A stretch of 64,000 nucleotides of DNA, taken from positions 1-64,000 of the forward strand of contig CAKPMY010000008.1 in the NCBI GenBank assembly GCA_934168245.1, given 5' to 3'. The notes under the pieces were generated by a model. It made no database searches and had not been told where the DNA came from. It saw only the letters and a list, made by a program, of their open reading frames with translations. The first letter of the stretch is position 1; each line of letters starts with the position of its first letter. Positions 36,058 through 46,171 of the stretch are shown here, piece by piece. The translations under genes and the position numbers were made by a program. This DNA is from an uncultured Bacilli bacterium (GTDB lineage: Bacteria; Bacillota_I; Bacilli_A; RF39; UBA660).

Positions 36058-37143
36058 TGATGTGATACCAAAAAATCAGAAAAAATATTAATTCGAAAGT
36101 GGTGCGTTAGCATCACTTTTCAATTGTTCTCTTTTTTCAATAGGAGTCATCCAATTTAGTATTTGCATTGGTATGTTATTAGAACGTTTTAAATATGCTT
36201 TCATTTGTTTTAATAAATCATCATATGAATAAAAAGATAAGTAGGAATAAAATCTTTGTTGATCATTTTTGTGACTTCTTTCAACTTTTCCATTATGCCT
36301 TGGAGTTCTAGGCATAATCAGGTTATGAGTTATTTTTAGTTCTTCACATAAAATGTCTAATGGGTGAATTCTTTTAGTGTTAGAAGTATGTGTAAATTCA
36401 GAATCATTATCAGTTTGAATGATTTGAGGTTTATATCCAAAATAAACAATAGCTCTTTTTACAAAGTCTACAGTTGAATAAATAGATTGGTCTTTATAAG
36501 GGTAGATAAATCTTTCTCTAGATGCTTCATCAATAACTGTATATTGATAAAACTTCTCTCTAACATTACCAACATAACATTCTTTAGGTACATATTTAAC
36601 ATCCATTTGCCATTTAATACCAATCATTTTAGGAGTATCATATTTTTTAGGAATATATTTTTTATGTTTTTGTTTATCAACAGATAAATTCATTTTTCTA
36701 ATAATTCTAAATAAAGAACATGCATGTCTTGAATAGCCTTTTTCAGTTCTTAGTTTGCCATATAATTCAGGTAAGGTGATGTGAGGATTTCTTCTGGTAT
36801 AATCCTTAATCCATTTAATTTCCTCATCAGTATGAGCATTAGGATGTTTAGATAAAGGTTTATGGGATCTATTAATAAGAGATTCTTTAGTACCGTCAAA
36901 TTTTTTCATCCATCTAAGAAGAGAAGATTTAGAGATATGGTACCTTCTACAGACCAAAGATAAAGGATAACCTTTCGAATATAGACGAACGGCATAAAAT
37001 TTTGTGTTTAAATCATGTGGATAATAACGCATGTTTTGTGGTATAGTATTCATAGCAAAAAGTCCTTTCGATAAATATTTTTCTGTTCAATTAATATTTT
37101 ATCGGATTATTTGCTTTTTTTGTACTTACATGGTGTCACATCA
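36058..37143 (-). mobile_element. Intact IS481-like insertion sequence with terminal inverted repeats
   Basis: The 1086-bp element has ends TGATGTGATACCA (36058-36070) and TGGTGTCACATCA (37131-37143), inverted repeats with one mismatch. The 7-mer ATTGTAA occurs on both flanks (36050-36056 and 37144-37150), the left copy one base away from the repeat, and is probably a target-site duplication. One full-length transposase gene lies between them on the minus strand. Intact ends and gene suggest recent insertion. Confidence 0.85.
36088..37053 (-). CDS. IS481-family DDE transposase
   Basis: 321 residues. An N-terminal helix-turn-helix (about 25-60, SLVCRRYHISKSSLLRWMKK) is followed by a second HTH-like region and an integrase core (rve) from about 140. 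The acidic triad is Asp151 (WQMDVKYV), Asp215 (IIQTDNDSEF) and Glu258 (NGKVERSHK). The spacing and the RTPRHNGKVERSH motif fit IS481 better than IS3, and there is a single ORF with no frameshift. It is uninterrupted and probably active. Confidence 0.92.
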   Translation of the reverse strand: MNTIPQNMRYYPHDLNTKFYAVRLYSKGYPLSLVCRRYHISKSSLLRWMKKFDGTKESLINRSHKPLSKHPNAHTDEEIKWIKDYTRRNPHITLPELYGKLRTEKGYSRHACSLFRIIRKMNLSVDKQKHKKYIPKKYDTPKMIGIKWQMDVKYVPKECYVGNVREKFYQYTVIDEASRERFIYPYKDQSIYSTVDFVKRAIVYFGYKPQIIQTDNDSEFTHTSNTKRIHPLDILCEELKITHNLIMPRTPRHNGKVERSHKNDQQRFYSYLSFYSYDDLLKQMKAYLKRSNNIPMQILNWMTPIEKREQLKSDANAPLSN

Positions 37144-37150
37144 ATTGTAA
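37144..37150. repeat. Right copy of likely target-site duplication ATTGTAA
   Basis: Directly adjoins the right inverted repeat and matches 36050-36056. Confidence 0.6.
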
Positions 37151-37187
37151 CTCTACACTGTTCAATCGTTGTTTTAGCAACTTATTA

Positions 37188-37216
37188 TTGAAAAAAGTAC
37201 GTAAAAATAGTAAAAT
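37188..37216 (+). promoter_or_regulatory. Promoter of the VWA surface-protein gene
   Basis: TTGAAA (37188-37193), a 17-base spacer and TAAAAT (37211-37216), 43 bases before the start codon. The insertion sequence ends 45 bases upstream of the -35, so it has not removed the core promoter but may have separated upstream sites. Confidence 0.65.
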
Positions 37217-37258
37217 ATTATTGAGAATAAAATATTAAAAATAGTTTTGGTGAGGACA

Positions 37259-40200
37259 ATGAAAATAAAAAAGAAATTTCTTAAACTAAAAAATATTATG
37301 TTCCAGAATAAGTCTAGAGCATTTTTAGCATGCCTTTCATTTCTAGCCCTTTTTCTAACTATCTTTTCATTACTAACTAAGACCAATATTTTGTCTGTAA
37401 CTGTAAAAAGTCTTTTAGAAACAGTCGGGGTTTATACATCAGAAATAAAAAGTATTGAGATAACTTCATCTAATTATAATGCCTCTGGCTCATGGAAAGT
37501 AACAAAATCTGCTGAATGGACTGGTTACGAAAAAGCCCGAGTTACTTTTGATGTTGACTCCGTAATGCGAAAAGCCGATAAATATAAAGACATTATCTTA
37601 GTAGTTGATATATCAGGTTCCATGTCCGGTAAAAAAATTGCCAAAGCCAAATCCGATGCTAAAGAACTGATAAGTTTTATTCTAAGCGATACCAACAATC
37701 GTATTGCTCTTATTACTTTTTCTGAAGATTCAACCATTGTCTCACCATTTTCGAACAACGAAATAGATTTATTAACCAAAGTAGAAGAACTTTCTTTATT
37801 AAGCACAACTAATTATAATGCTGGACTTTTAAATGTTTCTGAAATAATGAAAACTTATACTAAAACAGCAACCAGAGATTGTGTAGTCTTATTTTTAACA
37901 GACGGTTATCCAAACGAAGATACACCAAATGAAGTAGGAACATATGAAATGTTAAAAGACAAATACCCATATCTAATGATTAATGGTATTCAGTATGAGA
38001 TGGGAAGTCAGATAGTAGATGCTATTAAAAATATTTCTGACGAACAATATTCTGCTACTACCCAGTCTTTAAATAATATCTTATTCACCGCCGCTTCTCC
38101 AACTAGTAAATATGAAGATTTTATTGTAACTGACTATATTGATAACGATTATTTTACCTTAGAATCAGTTGATGACGTAAAAGTTAGTTTAGGAGAAGTA
38201 ACATTAACCACTGAAGATAACCTTCAAAAAATAACTTGGAATCTAGGTAAAAATACCCTTCTTACTGGTAGGGGAGCTCAAATGACAATTGACTTAACAA
38301 AAAAGTCGAGCACCACAGCAACGACATATTATCCTGCTAATAAAAAAGAGCAAATAACTTCCAAACTCCCAGCAGCCGCATCAGAGACTATAACCAGCAC
38401 CAAAACACCAGTTTTAAAAGGTGTTTATACCGTATCATACGATACAAATGCTCCAACAGGTTGCTCACTACCTAGTATTTCATCAGAAAAATACTTTGCT
38501 TATCAAAATGTTCAAAAAATAACTCAAGAATTATCTTGTCAAGGCTATCTATTTAAAGGTTGGGAATTTAAAAAGAACGATGAAGACAGCATAAAATTAA
38601 TAAATGAAAATGTCTACATAATGCCTGAAAAAGATATAACTTTAGTTGCTACTTGGTCCAAACATTCTTTAAAAAAGGAAATGGATGGTACAGTTTATCA
38701 AAATAAAACCTTATATAGAGTCTTACAAAACGAAGCAACAACTGGAGGCCTAGCCAAAGAATACACGGGCACTCACCAAGACTCTTATCTAAAAACTGGC
38801 GATGAAAAAATCTATCATTATTACGCAACAACAGATGCCGAAGGGACTGAAATTCAAAATAAAAACAATGTAATATTTGCAAATACCTGCTGGCAGATGA
38901 TTAGAACAACAGATACCGGTGGAGTAAAACTATTATATAATGGCGAACCAGATTCTAATGGAGCTTGTGGTACAGATAGAGGAACACATATAGGTTACTC
39001 ATCTATTGGTACTACAACTCTAGGAAGTAATAGAATAAATGCATCCACAACTTACAATTTCTATTATGGAACATCTTATACCTACGATACTGAAACTCAA
39101 AAATTTAGCCTTGCTGGTACTAAAACTCAGAGTGTATGGTCAGATGATACATATCAAGATTTAATAGGGAAATATACTTGTAAAAATACAGATGCAACAG
39201 GAACTTGTACAATATTATATTATGTAACTGGCTATAATAGTGCTACCTCTGCCTATGCAACCGGTATGACAGGAAAAGCAAGCTATTCAGTGCTAGGAAC
39301 AGTTAAATATAGTAATGGCAGAGACTCTCTTGCATATTTTGGTTATATGTACAATAAAGTTTATATTTCAGATCAAATAGAAAAACCAGAAATAGCAGTT
39401 GCTTATTATCCGCAAGTAGATATGACCACCCTATGGTATTCCAAAAGATACACTTATAGTAGTAGTACCAAAGAATACAAACTTACTAGTCCACACCAAG
39501 TAACATCAGAAGATGAACTTTCAAGCCTTATTGGAACCTATACTGTATTATCAACATCCAAAACTGGTACTAATTCAAGTCTATACTATGTTACTAGTGA
39601 AGGCTATGTTGGTCTTTATGTAATCGAACTTTCAAACGGAAACAATATCACAACTTGTAAAAATGCCGCATATGGCTGTAATGATAGTTATACATATGGA
39701 GATGGTTATACCAAACTTTCAACAGGAAAATATCGAATTACAAATCCAACCACTATCAAAAGAACTGCCTTTCAAGATAATTACGAGGCTATGAGGTATA
39801 AGTATTTATGTGTAAACGCCACAAATAATGCTTGTAGTGATGTCTACTATATAGCCTTTACTGATAACACACCACGTTTATATATAGACTATACTAAATC
39901 ATCAGAGCCAATAAAATACTCTAATGGTTACACTTATTCTAATGGCACTTATACTTTAAATGATACTAATTCTGTAACATTCTGGGATACAACTGAAGAA
40001 AATGTCCAAAAAATAAATAATGCTCATTATACTTGTCTTAATGAGACTGGTGTTTGTACTACCGTTTATTATGTATATAACTATCATGCAGAATGGAGAG
40101 GCTTATACTATATTCCATTAATCAATGGCACCTCAGTAGAAGGAGCTATAACAGAAATGTTAACCGCCGATGATGTCAATACAACCGATTCTACGTTAAA

Positions 40201-40705
40201 AATAATAAATGATACATGGTATGAACAAAATCTCTTACCATATAAGGATTACATAGAAGACACTATTTTCTGTAATAACAGAAGTATTGAAAACTTAAAT
40301 GGTTGGAACCCTAATGGCGGAGATATATCAGTACGTTTGGACTTTAGTGGAACGGTATTAAAAAACAGTCTTGCTTGTCCAAATGAAACAGATAAATTTA
40401 GTGTAAATAATAGTAAAGCCAGACTAAAATATCCAATTGGTCTTATGACAAATGAAGAGATGAATCTACTCAACAATAATAATGCTAGGTCAGGAACAAA
40501 TTACTGGCTTGGTACTCCATATAGTTTTAGTCAAGCAAGTTGGCCATATAACACCAGCATAACCAATGCGGGAGAATTAGATAGTAGAGCCGTATTATAT
40601 ACCAACGGTCTAAGACCAGCAATCTCCCTAGCACCAGATGCCATATATAGAGTAGGTGATGGTACTATGAATAATCCTTACATAGTAGAAACTAATGTTT
40701 CTTAA
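37259..40705 (+). CDS. Large secreted von Willebrand factor A-domain surface protein
   Basis: About 1148 residues. Signal or anchor helix at about 20-42. VWA domain at about 95-280 with the MIDAS motif DISGSMSGKK and FLTDGYPN. Then an InlB/Listeria-Bacteroides B-repeat (about 390-460, VSYDTNAP...LFKGWEF). After a domain containing NVIFANTCWQMIRTTD, four copies of an 80-90 residue module follow (about 600-960), each with a YTC...C..LYYV-type core. The C-terminus (YWLGTPYSFS, LRPAISLAPDAIYRVGDGT) resembles the DUF6273 type end. No sorting signal is present, so attachment is by the N-terminal helix or by partners. TTG and GTG codons upstream are in frame; GGTGAGG sets the ATG at 37259. Probably adhesion or matrix binding. 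Confidence 0.8.
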   Translation: MKIKKKFLKLKNIMFQNKSRAFLACLSFLALFLTIFSLLTKTNILSVTVKSLLETVGVYTSEIKSIEITSSNYNASGSWKVTKSAEWTGYEKARVTFDVDSVMRKADKYKDIILVVDISGSMSGKKIAKAKSDAKELISFILSDTNNRIALITFSEDSTIVSPFSNNEIDLLTKVEELSLLSTTNYNAGLLNVSEIMKTYTKTATRDCVVLFLTDGYPNEDTPNEVGTYEMLKDKYPYLMINGIQYEMGSQIVDAIKNISDEQYSATTQSLNNILFTAASPTSKYEDFIVTDYIDNDYFTLESVDDVKVSLGEVTLTTEDNLQKITWNLGKNTLLTGRGAQMTIDLTKKSSTTATTYYPANKKEQITSKLPAAASETITSTKTPVLKGVYTVSYDTNAPTGCSLPSISSEKYFAYQNVQKITQELSCQGYLFKGWEFKKNDEDSIKLINENVYIMPEKDITLVATWSKHSLKKEMDGTVYQNKTLYRVLQNEATTGGLAKEYTGTHQDSYLKTGDEKIYHYYATTDAEGTEIQNKNNVIFANTCWQMIRTTDTGGVKLLYNGEPDSNGACGTDRGTHIGYSSIGTTTLGSNRINASTTYNFYYGTSYTYDTETQKFSLAGTKTQSVWSDDTYQDLIGKYTCKNTDATGTCTILYYVTGYNSATSAYATGMTGKASYSVLGTVKYSNGRDSLAYFGYMYNKVYISDQIEKPEIAVAYYPQVDMTTLWYSKRYTYSSSTKEYKLTSPHQVTSEDELSSLIGTYTVLSTSKTGTNSSLYYVTSEGYVGLYVIELSNGNNITTCKNAAYGCNDSYTYGDGYTKLSTGKYRITNPTTIKRTAFQDNYEAMRYKYLCVNATNNACSDVYYIAFTDNTPRLYIDYTKSSEPIKYSNGYTYSNGTYTLNDTNSVTFWDTTEENVQKINNAHYTCLNETGVCTTVYYVYNYHAEWRGLYYIPLINGTSVEGAITEMLTADDVNTTDSTLKIINDTWYEQNLLPYKDYIEDTIFCNNRSIENLNGWNPNGGDISVRLDFSGTVLKNSLACPNETDKFSVNNSKARLKYPIGLMTNEEMNLLNNNNARSGTNYWLGTPYSFSQASWPYNTSITNAGELDSRAVLYTNGLRPAISLAPDAIYRVGDGTMNNPYIVETNVS

Positions 40706-40831
40706 GAAAAAATCAACCCTAAAAGGCAAATTAAAAACCAACAAAAAACAAAAATCCAACTAATGTATATATCTAAAACTAAATAAGTTGCCCATAACTT
40801 ATAAAATCTAATGTACAAAGGAATGGTAGTA

Positions 40832-42958
40832 ATGAACAGTAAAACTAATAAAAGAAAAATATATATTATAGGAAGTTGTCTTATCTTCTTTATAAGTCTT
40901 TCTCTTATCATTTTAATAGGTAGAAGTTTTGCCGCTCCACTAGATAATGACGTTGAAGTAGAGCCAAATACTGAATTAACATACTACTTAAATGTCTCAT
41001 ATGATGGGGTAGATAGGGAAGGAATTGTCTCAAGTGATACGACTACTGCCGAAATAAAATCAGGCTACTTATACGTTGAAGATAAATTACCAGACGGGCT
41101 AACTTTCGATAGTTTTATCACAACCTCCGACGGATCAATCGGTGCCGCAAGAAGAAGCAACGGTACCGTTTGCCCTGGTAAGGTAATTGATGATACTAAC
41201 GAAGCAAGTACTACTACTGGTACTTGGAATGCTGCCAAAACTGAATATACATATCATGGTCTTCACTATAATACTGCCACCAGAAAAGTAACATTTACCG
41301 TAAAAAATCTTCAAGCCGGCTGTATTCTAACGGTTGGTATTAAAACCATTACCCCAACACTCGATGATCCAACAACAACTGAAGTAGAAACAAGACGTGA
41401 CTTTTACAACTTTGCCACTGCTCGTGAGAAAAATCTTACTATAAATTCCAATACTGTTCATGCCTTTATGGGAAGAGAAAATACACCTCTATACAATGTT
41501 ACTTATTCCTATACTGGAACTGTTCCATCCAACGCTCCAACATTACCATCTTCTGCTAGTTATGCTCCTTCCGCTACAGTTGGTGTAGCCTCATCCGCAA
41601 CCTTAGAAGGCTATACGTTCTCTGGCTGGACAACATCAGATGCTACCGTTACTAACAACTCCTTCAAAATGCCTACTAAAAACGTTAATTTCACTGGTTC
41701 TTTCACTAAAATAAGTACCTACAAAGTAACCTATAAATTAACCGGTACAACTCCATCAGGCTATGTTTTACCAGCCGCAAAGTCTTATTACAAAGGAGCA
41801 AATGTTAGCCTTGACTCCTTAAAAGCCGGCGACATTTTTAATGGCTACAGATTCCTAGGTTGGACAACAACAGACGTTTCCATAAATTCTGATGGTGACT
41901 TCATCATGCCAGGCAACGCCGTAACAATTACTGGTCAATTCGAAGAAGTAACTTACACCTTATCATATAAATTCTATGATACTGTCTTACCTCCAAACTC
42001 TAGTGCTTATCTCCCAGCCTCAAAAACCTATAAACCAGGCGACAAAGTAACCTTAGCAACTATCTCCACTGAGCCATCTGGTTATAAATTCCTAGGCTGG
42101 TATAAAGAAACAACTTTTGAAATGCCTGAAGAAGACGTCGTTGTTTACGGGGAATGGAAGGTTCAAACTGGTACTTTTACCCCAACCATAACAAAAGAAA
42201 TAATCAATCAAAAAGATAGTTACTATGTCGGTGAGGTTGTAAAATTCAAAATAACAGTTACTAATACTGCTACTTTCGCTATAAGAGACATAATCGTAAA
42301 AGAAAATCTAGAAGAGACAAAATTTATATCTGGAACTGGTTACACTGTTTTATCCGATCATATCGCAACAATTACCACTCTTTCTGCTAACAGTAGTCAA
42401 ATCTTATATGCTAATTATACCGTTCCTGCAACAGCCAAAGGCAATGTAATCAATACTGTTACTTTAAAAGGAGCCCTTGCCGACAACAACTATGAACTAG
42501 CCAATAAAACGTATGAAGCCAGTGCTAATTTTAACGTTGTTGGAATAACTCTAAACCTAAGATTAACAGATAAAGATAATAACGAGTTATCTGATGGTAC
42601 CTTTGCTTTATATAGCGATGAAAATCTAACAACTAAAATATCTGATGCCATGACTTATAAAGACTTAACTCCTGGAAATACTTATTATCTAAAACAAACA
42701 AGAGTTCAAGCCGGCTATGCCATCCTAAAAGATATATATGCCGTCGATGTTAATATAAATGGAAATATCACCGTTAAAGATACCAACTACACCCCAGTAA
42801 ATGGAGTAGTTACCGTTACTTTACAAAATGAAAAAACTAAATTCTTACCAAATACAGGTGGTATTGGAATCGTTCCTTATCTAATAATAGGACTTCTAGG
42901 AATTATTGCTTCATCTATTGGCTATATCATCTATTTAAAAAAATCAAAGACTAACTAA
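40832..42958 (+). CDS. Sortase-anchored surface protein (LPNTG) with InlB B-repeats
   Basis: About 708 residues. Signal peptide with helix at about 10-29 ending FAAP. Three Listeria-Bacteroides/InlB B-repeats lie in the middle (about 225-440, each with a GWTT or GWYK turn). A DUF11-type beta-sandwich follows (about 450-560, FKITVTNTATFAIRDIIVKE) and a SpaA/CnaB-like domain (about 575-665). The sorting signal is LPNTGG, a 20-residue helix and KKSKTN. This is a covalently wall-attached adhesin, and it implies a sortase elsewhere in the genome. The frame opens at 40811, but AAAGGA (40817-40822) fits the ATG at 40832. It lies downstream of the VWA gene and probably works with it. Confidence 0.87.
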   Translation: MNSKTNKRKIYIIGSCLIFFISLSLIILIGRSFAAPLDNDVEVEPNTELTYYLNVSYDGVDREGIVSSDTTTAEIKSGYLYVEDKLPDGLTFDSFITTSDGSIGAARRSNGTVCPGKVIDDTNEASTTTGTWNAAKTEYTYHGLHYNTATRKVTFTVKNLQAGCILTVGIKTITPTLDDPTTTEVETRRDFYNFATAREKNLTINSNTVHAFMGRENTPLYNVTYSYTGTVPSNAPTLPSSASYAPSATVGVASSATLEGYTFSGWTTSDATVTNNSFKMPTKNVNFTGSFTKISTYKVTYKLTGTTPSGYVLPAAKSYYKGANVSLDSLKAGDIFNGYRFLGWTTTDVSINSDGDFIMPGNAVTITGQFEEVTYTLSYKFYDTVLPPNSSAYLPASKTYKPGDKVTLATISTEPSGYKFLGWYKETTFEMPEEDVVVYGEWKVQTGTFTPTITKEIINQKDSYYVGEVVKFKITVTNTATFAIRDIIVKENLEETKFISGTGYTVLSDHIATITTLSANSSQILYANYTVPATAKGNVINTVTLKGALADNNYELANKTYEASANFNVVGITLNLRLTDKDNNELSDGTFALYSDENLTTKISDAMTYKDLTPGNTYYLKQTRVQAGYAILKDIYAVDVNINGNITVKDTNYTPVNGVVTVTLQNEKTKFLPNTGGIGIVPYLIIGLLGIIASSIGYIIYLKKSKTN

Positions 42959-43018
42959 TAACATCTGACCCACACAAAAAAGGTAAGCCCGACAAACAAA
43001 GAACAAAGTCCACCTAAG

Positions 43019-43041
43019 CAAGCCAACCGGCTTGTTTTTTT
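43019..43041 (+). terminator. Intrinsic terminator of the adhesin gene
   Basis: CAAGCC (43019-43024) pairs with GGCTTG (43029-43034) across AACC, followed by seven T residues. Confidence 0.85.
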
Positions 43042-43100
43042 ATTCTCATTACACATATTTTTTAATCACACCTCTACACACCTTAAAAGCCATGATTTAA

Positions 43101-43129
43101 TTGACTTTTCGCCCAAAATATGATATAAT
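43101..43129 (+). promoter_or_regulatory. Strong sigma-A promoter of the dinG-like operon
   Basis: TTGACT (43101-43106), a 17-base spacer ending in TGA and TATAAT (43124-43129): near-consensus -35, consensus -10 and extended TG. Confidence 0.85.
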
Positions 43130-43156
43130 ATGCCTACTAATTGAGGGGGAATGGTT

Positions 43157-45181
43157 ATGGGTGATATTTGGAAAAAAGAAAAACTTAATCCTGCACTTTA
43201 TGAGGCAACTGATAACTTTTTTGAAAACATTCAAGGAACAAAGGAACTAGAGTACCGTGAAGGACAACATACCATGGCTCTAGATATTGTCGATTCTATT
43301 AACAATAACAGTATTTTATTAATAGAAGCCGGAACTGGTACCGGAAAATCATTCGGTTATTTAGTACCTTTAATTTATGCTAGCGAACTAAATAAAGACT
43401 TTAAAGGTTTCATTATTTCAACTTCAACAATTGCCTTACAAGAGCAATTAAAAAAAGAAATCGAGAAGGTAGAAGAAGTACTAGGTATTTCAATCCCTGT
43501 AACAATAGCCAAAGGTCGTAGTAATTATTTATGCCAAAAACGACTAGACTATTTTGCTCGTCGAGAAGAAAATAAAGAAACTGCGAAAACTATCCGTGAA
43601 AGAGTAAAAGCCGGTCAAATCGATAAAAGAGACTTTGAAGATATTGCCAACTTAGACTGGAAAAGCATAAATGTCGATAAAGTTAATTGTACCGATTGTA
43701 TGTATAGAAGTAATTGTAAATATGTCTTAAAAAGAAATGCTCAACGTGAAAGTAAAGCAATTATTTGTAATCATGACTACTTAATATCTGAACAATTAAA
43801 AAGAGATGAACTAGGTAAAAGACTTAACACTCCTTCCATCATCGTTTTTGATGAGGCCCATGCTTTACCAGAAAAGTTCCGTGCCGCTTATCAAAAAAGT
43901 ATTTCTAAGGCCGCTCTTGAAAAATTAGTCTATGACATATATGATCAAACTGAAAGAAATACCGAAACTGATCTTCCTATTCTTTCAACTATTAATGATT
44001 TATTTAGAAAAATAAGTACCAGAGCCAAAACAGAATACAAAAACAACAGTATTCGAGATGTTGAAACACTAGACTCCGAAACAACTGGTTTTAATTGTAC
44101 TCCAACGGTTAAAGCCGCCATTACAAAACTATTAGGAGAATTAAACGGACTTCTTGAAGAAACTAGAGGCTATAGTAAAATAGATGCTAAACTAGCCAAA
44201 AAATATTATGACTTAGAAAATGTTGTTCAACTTTTTTCAGATCTACTTCGTGAACCAAAAGATCGTCTAAACATCTACTGGGCTACTTTTTTACCTAACA
44301 CTAGGGAACATATCCAAATAGACTATATTCCTAAAAAATTATCTTCAACAATCGGTAAACTTCTCAGTCGCCAAGACTCTGCTATGGTCTTCACTTCAGC
44401 CAGTCTAACAACTGCTAAAAATGACTATTCTTACTTTAAACAAGACTTAGGTTTAGATGACATAATAGGAAAAGCCGCCTATGCCGAAGACTCACAGGAC
44501 TCACCATACGACTATGACAATAACGTTTCTTTTTATATAGCACCTGATGTAGTCTCTCCTAAAAGTAAAGATCATGAATTATACTTAACATCATTAGCCA
44601 GTAAAATAGAAGAATTAATGGATACTACGCAAGGAAGAAGTCTAGTCTTATTCACTGCTAAAAAAGATATGCAAGATGTTTATGACCTTCTAAAAGACAA
44701 AGAAAAGCCATACAAAATTTTAGTTCAAGAAGATGGCAAAGATGCTGAAACTTTAAAAGAAACCTTTGCTGAAGATGAAACATCATGTCTTCTAGCAACT
44801 GGTTCATTCTGGGAAGGAATCGATGTTAAAGGACCATCACTATCAAATGTTATTATTGCTAAACTACCATTTCCAACTGTTGATCCCATCATTCAAGAAA
44901 AAGCCTCTCGTTATACTAATGGTTTTGAAGAGGTTTACCTAAAAGAAATGCTTATAAAATTAAAACAAGGAACCGGCCGTCTAATTAGATGTAAGGATGA
45001 CAAAGGTATTGTCTCAATTCTAGACTCTAGAGCAACCGACTACCTACCAGCCATTCTAAATTCCTTGCCATTTACTAATGTAACATCTGATATATTACAA
45101 GTTACCGACTTTGCTGGTAAAAATATCATCCCAGCCAAAGAAGATACTGATATAAAAATTTATCAAAAAATCAAAAAATAA
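43157..45181 (+). CDS. dinG: DinG/XPD-family ATP-dependent helicase
   Basis: About 674 residues, a superfamily 2 XPD-like helicase. Walker A EAGTGTGKS (about 55), an Fe-S domain with cysteines in YLCQKR, CTDCMYRSNC and ICNHDYL, the DEAH box VFDEAHALPE, and C-terminal motifs GSFWEGIDVKG and QGTGRLIR. DinG unwinds DNA 5'-3' and helps resolve R-loops and replication blocks. There is no N-terminal exonuclease domain, unlike the long Firmicutes DinG. The ATG at 43151 touches the GAGGGGGA ribosome binding site; the ATG at 43157 has proper spacing. Confidence 0.88.
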   Translation: MGDIWKKEKLNPALYEATDNFFENIQGTKELEYREGQHTMALDIVDSINNNSILLIEAGTGTGKSFGYLVPLIYASELNKDFKGFIISTSTIALQEQLKKEIEKVEEVLGISIPVTIAKGRSNYLCQKRLDYFARREENKETAKTIRERVKAGQIDKRDFEDIANLDWKSINVDKVNCTDCMYRSNCKYVLKRNAQRESKAIICNHDYLISEQLKRDELGKRLNTPSIIVFDEAHALPEKFRAAYQKSISKAALEKLVYDIYDQTERNTETDLPILSTINDLFRKISTRAKTEYKNNSIRDVETLDSETTGFNCTPTVKAAITKLLGELNGLLEETRGYSKIDAKLAKKYYDLENVVQLFSDLLREPKDRLNIYWATFLPNTREHIQIDYIPKKLSSTIGKLLSRQDSAMVFTSASLTTAKNDYSYFKQDLGLDDIIGKAAYAEDSQDSPYDYDNNVSFYIAPDVVSPKSKDHELYLTSLASKIEELMDTTQGRSLVLFTAKKDMQDVYDLLKDKEKPYKILVQEDGKDAETLKETFAEDETSCLLATGSFWEGIDVKGPSLSNVIIAKLPFPTVDPIIQEKASRYTNGFEEVYLKEMLIKLKQGTGRLIRCKDDKGIVSILDSRATDYLPAILNSLPFTNVTSDILQVTDFAGKNIIPAKEDTDIKIYQKIKK

Positions 45182-45199
45182 AAGGAAGGAGAAAATCCT

Positions 45200-46171
45200 A
45201 TGGAATTAATAAAAATAAATCCATCTGAGAAAACATCTAAAGAATTATTAACTATAATAGATGACAATATAAAAACAACTCGTACTATGGCCAAGCAAAT
45301 AAAAACTATTCAGGCAGAAAACAGTCAAGCAGAACTTACGATATCTTTAAACGAACCAACCATGCTTCCAACAGCAGAAGTTATTGAAGAAGATGAATCA
45401 TTCGAAGAAGCAATCTCTTTCTTTCTAAAGAAAATAGATTTATTAGATGAAGTAAGTAAAGAAGCCTTAGAGGAAAACTTACCAGACTCTAACGACTATG
45501 ACTACGAAAAGATTCTCTTAAGATTAACGGCAGAATTACTAAGAAAAAATGTAGAATTACTAAGTTTTATACAAGAAGAAGACTTATCTCCCAGTGACAT
45601 AGTTGCTTTCGAAAATGAACTTACTAAAAATAAAGAAAAAATATCTCTTCTTAGAAATTTAATAACCATAAAAGAAATGCCTAAAGAATCTCAAGAAGAA
45701 GAGGTAAGAAATAAACTAATTTTTGTTCCTAATAGTTCTGGTTCACCAATTGTTTTAAATGAATTAAAACATATAGATTCAGCCTATTATGAAGGCTTTC
45801 TAGGCCTTTTTGATTCAATTAGAACTGGAAAGTTTAAAAATTTTGCTAGACTCACTGCTAATAATGCTGGTTATGGTATCTTTGAAGTAAAAGATCTTAG
45901 AATACGAGTTTTCTTCTCCCGACTTGGTCCAACTGAATATGCTGTTATTTCCGCATTTACTAAAAAGGTTCAATCAAGTAGAGGGTATAATGAGTTAATA
46001 AGTCTAAGAGCCAGTGATTATCGTAAAGTTGAAGCCTCTCTTAAGGCCTCTCTTGGCAATGAAGAGTTCTTAAAACTTAATGCCGACTATGAACAAGAAC
46101 TAGATAGGCTTCTAGGCCGTACTAGCGAAAAAGCCAAAGTAAAAGAAAAGAAGAGTGATCAAAATGACTAG
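45200..46171 (+). CDS. Unknown protein with possible RelE/Gp49-like C-terminal domain
   Basis: 323 residues with a GGAAGGAG ribosome binding site, 18 bases after the helicase gene. The N-terminal 180 residues are acidic and helical. Residues about 190-295 read YYEGFLGLFDSIRTGKFKNF, then GIFEVKDLRIRVFF and AVISAFTKKVQSS, a pattern like the RelE/HigB/Gp49 fold (helix pair, then strands around a basic xRVxF strand and a FxKK strand). Catalytic residues cannot be judged by eye. It overlaps the next gene by 8 bases counting that gene's preferred start. Function unknown; the toxin-like fold is an inference. Confidence 0.6.
   Translation: MELIKINPSEKTSKELLTIIDDNIKTTRTMAKQIKTIQAENSQAELTISLNEPTMLPTAEVIEEDESFEEAISFFLKKIDLLDEVSKEALEENLPDSNDYDYEKILLRLTAELLRKNVELLSFIQEEDLSPSDIVAFENELTKNKEKISLLRNLITIKEMPKESQEEEVRNKLIFVPNSSGSPIVLNELKHIDSAYYEGFLGLFDSIRTGKFKNFARLTANNAGYGIFEVKDLRIRVFFSRLGPTEYAVISAFTKKVQSSRGYNELISLRASDYRKVEASLKASLGNEEFLKLNADYEQELDRLLGRTSEKAKVKEKKSDQND

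Noticed and set aside
45200..46171. Ordinary toxin-antitoxin locus
   Set aside because: The RelE-like part is embedded in a 323-residue protein and the partner has 600 residues; nothing resembles an antitoxin.
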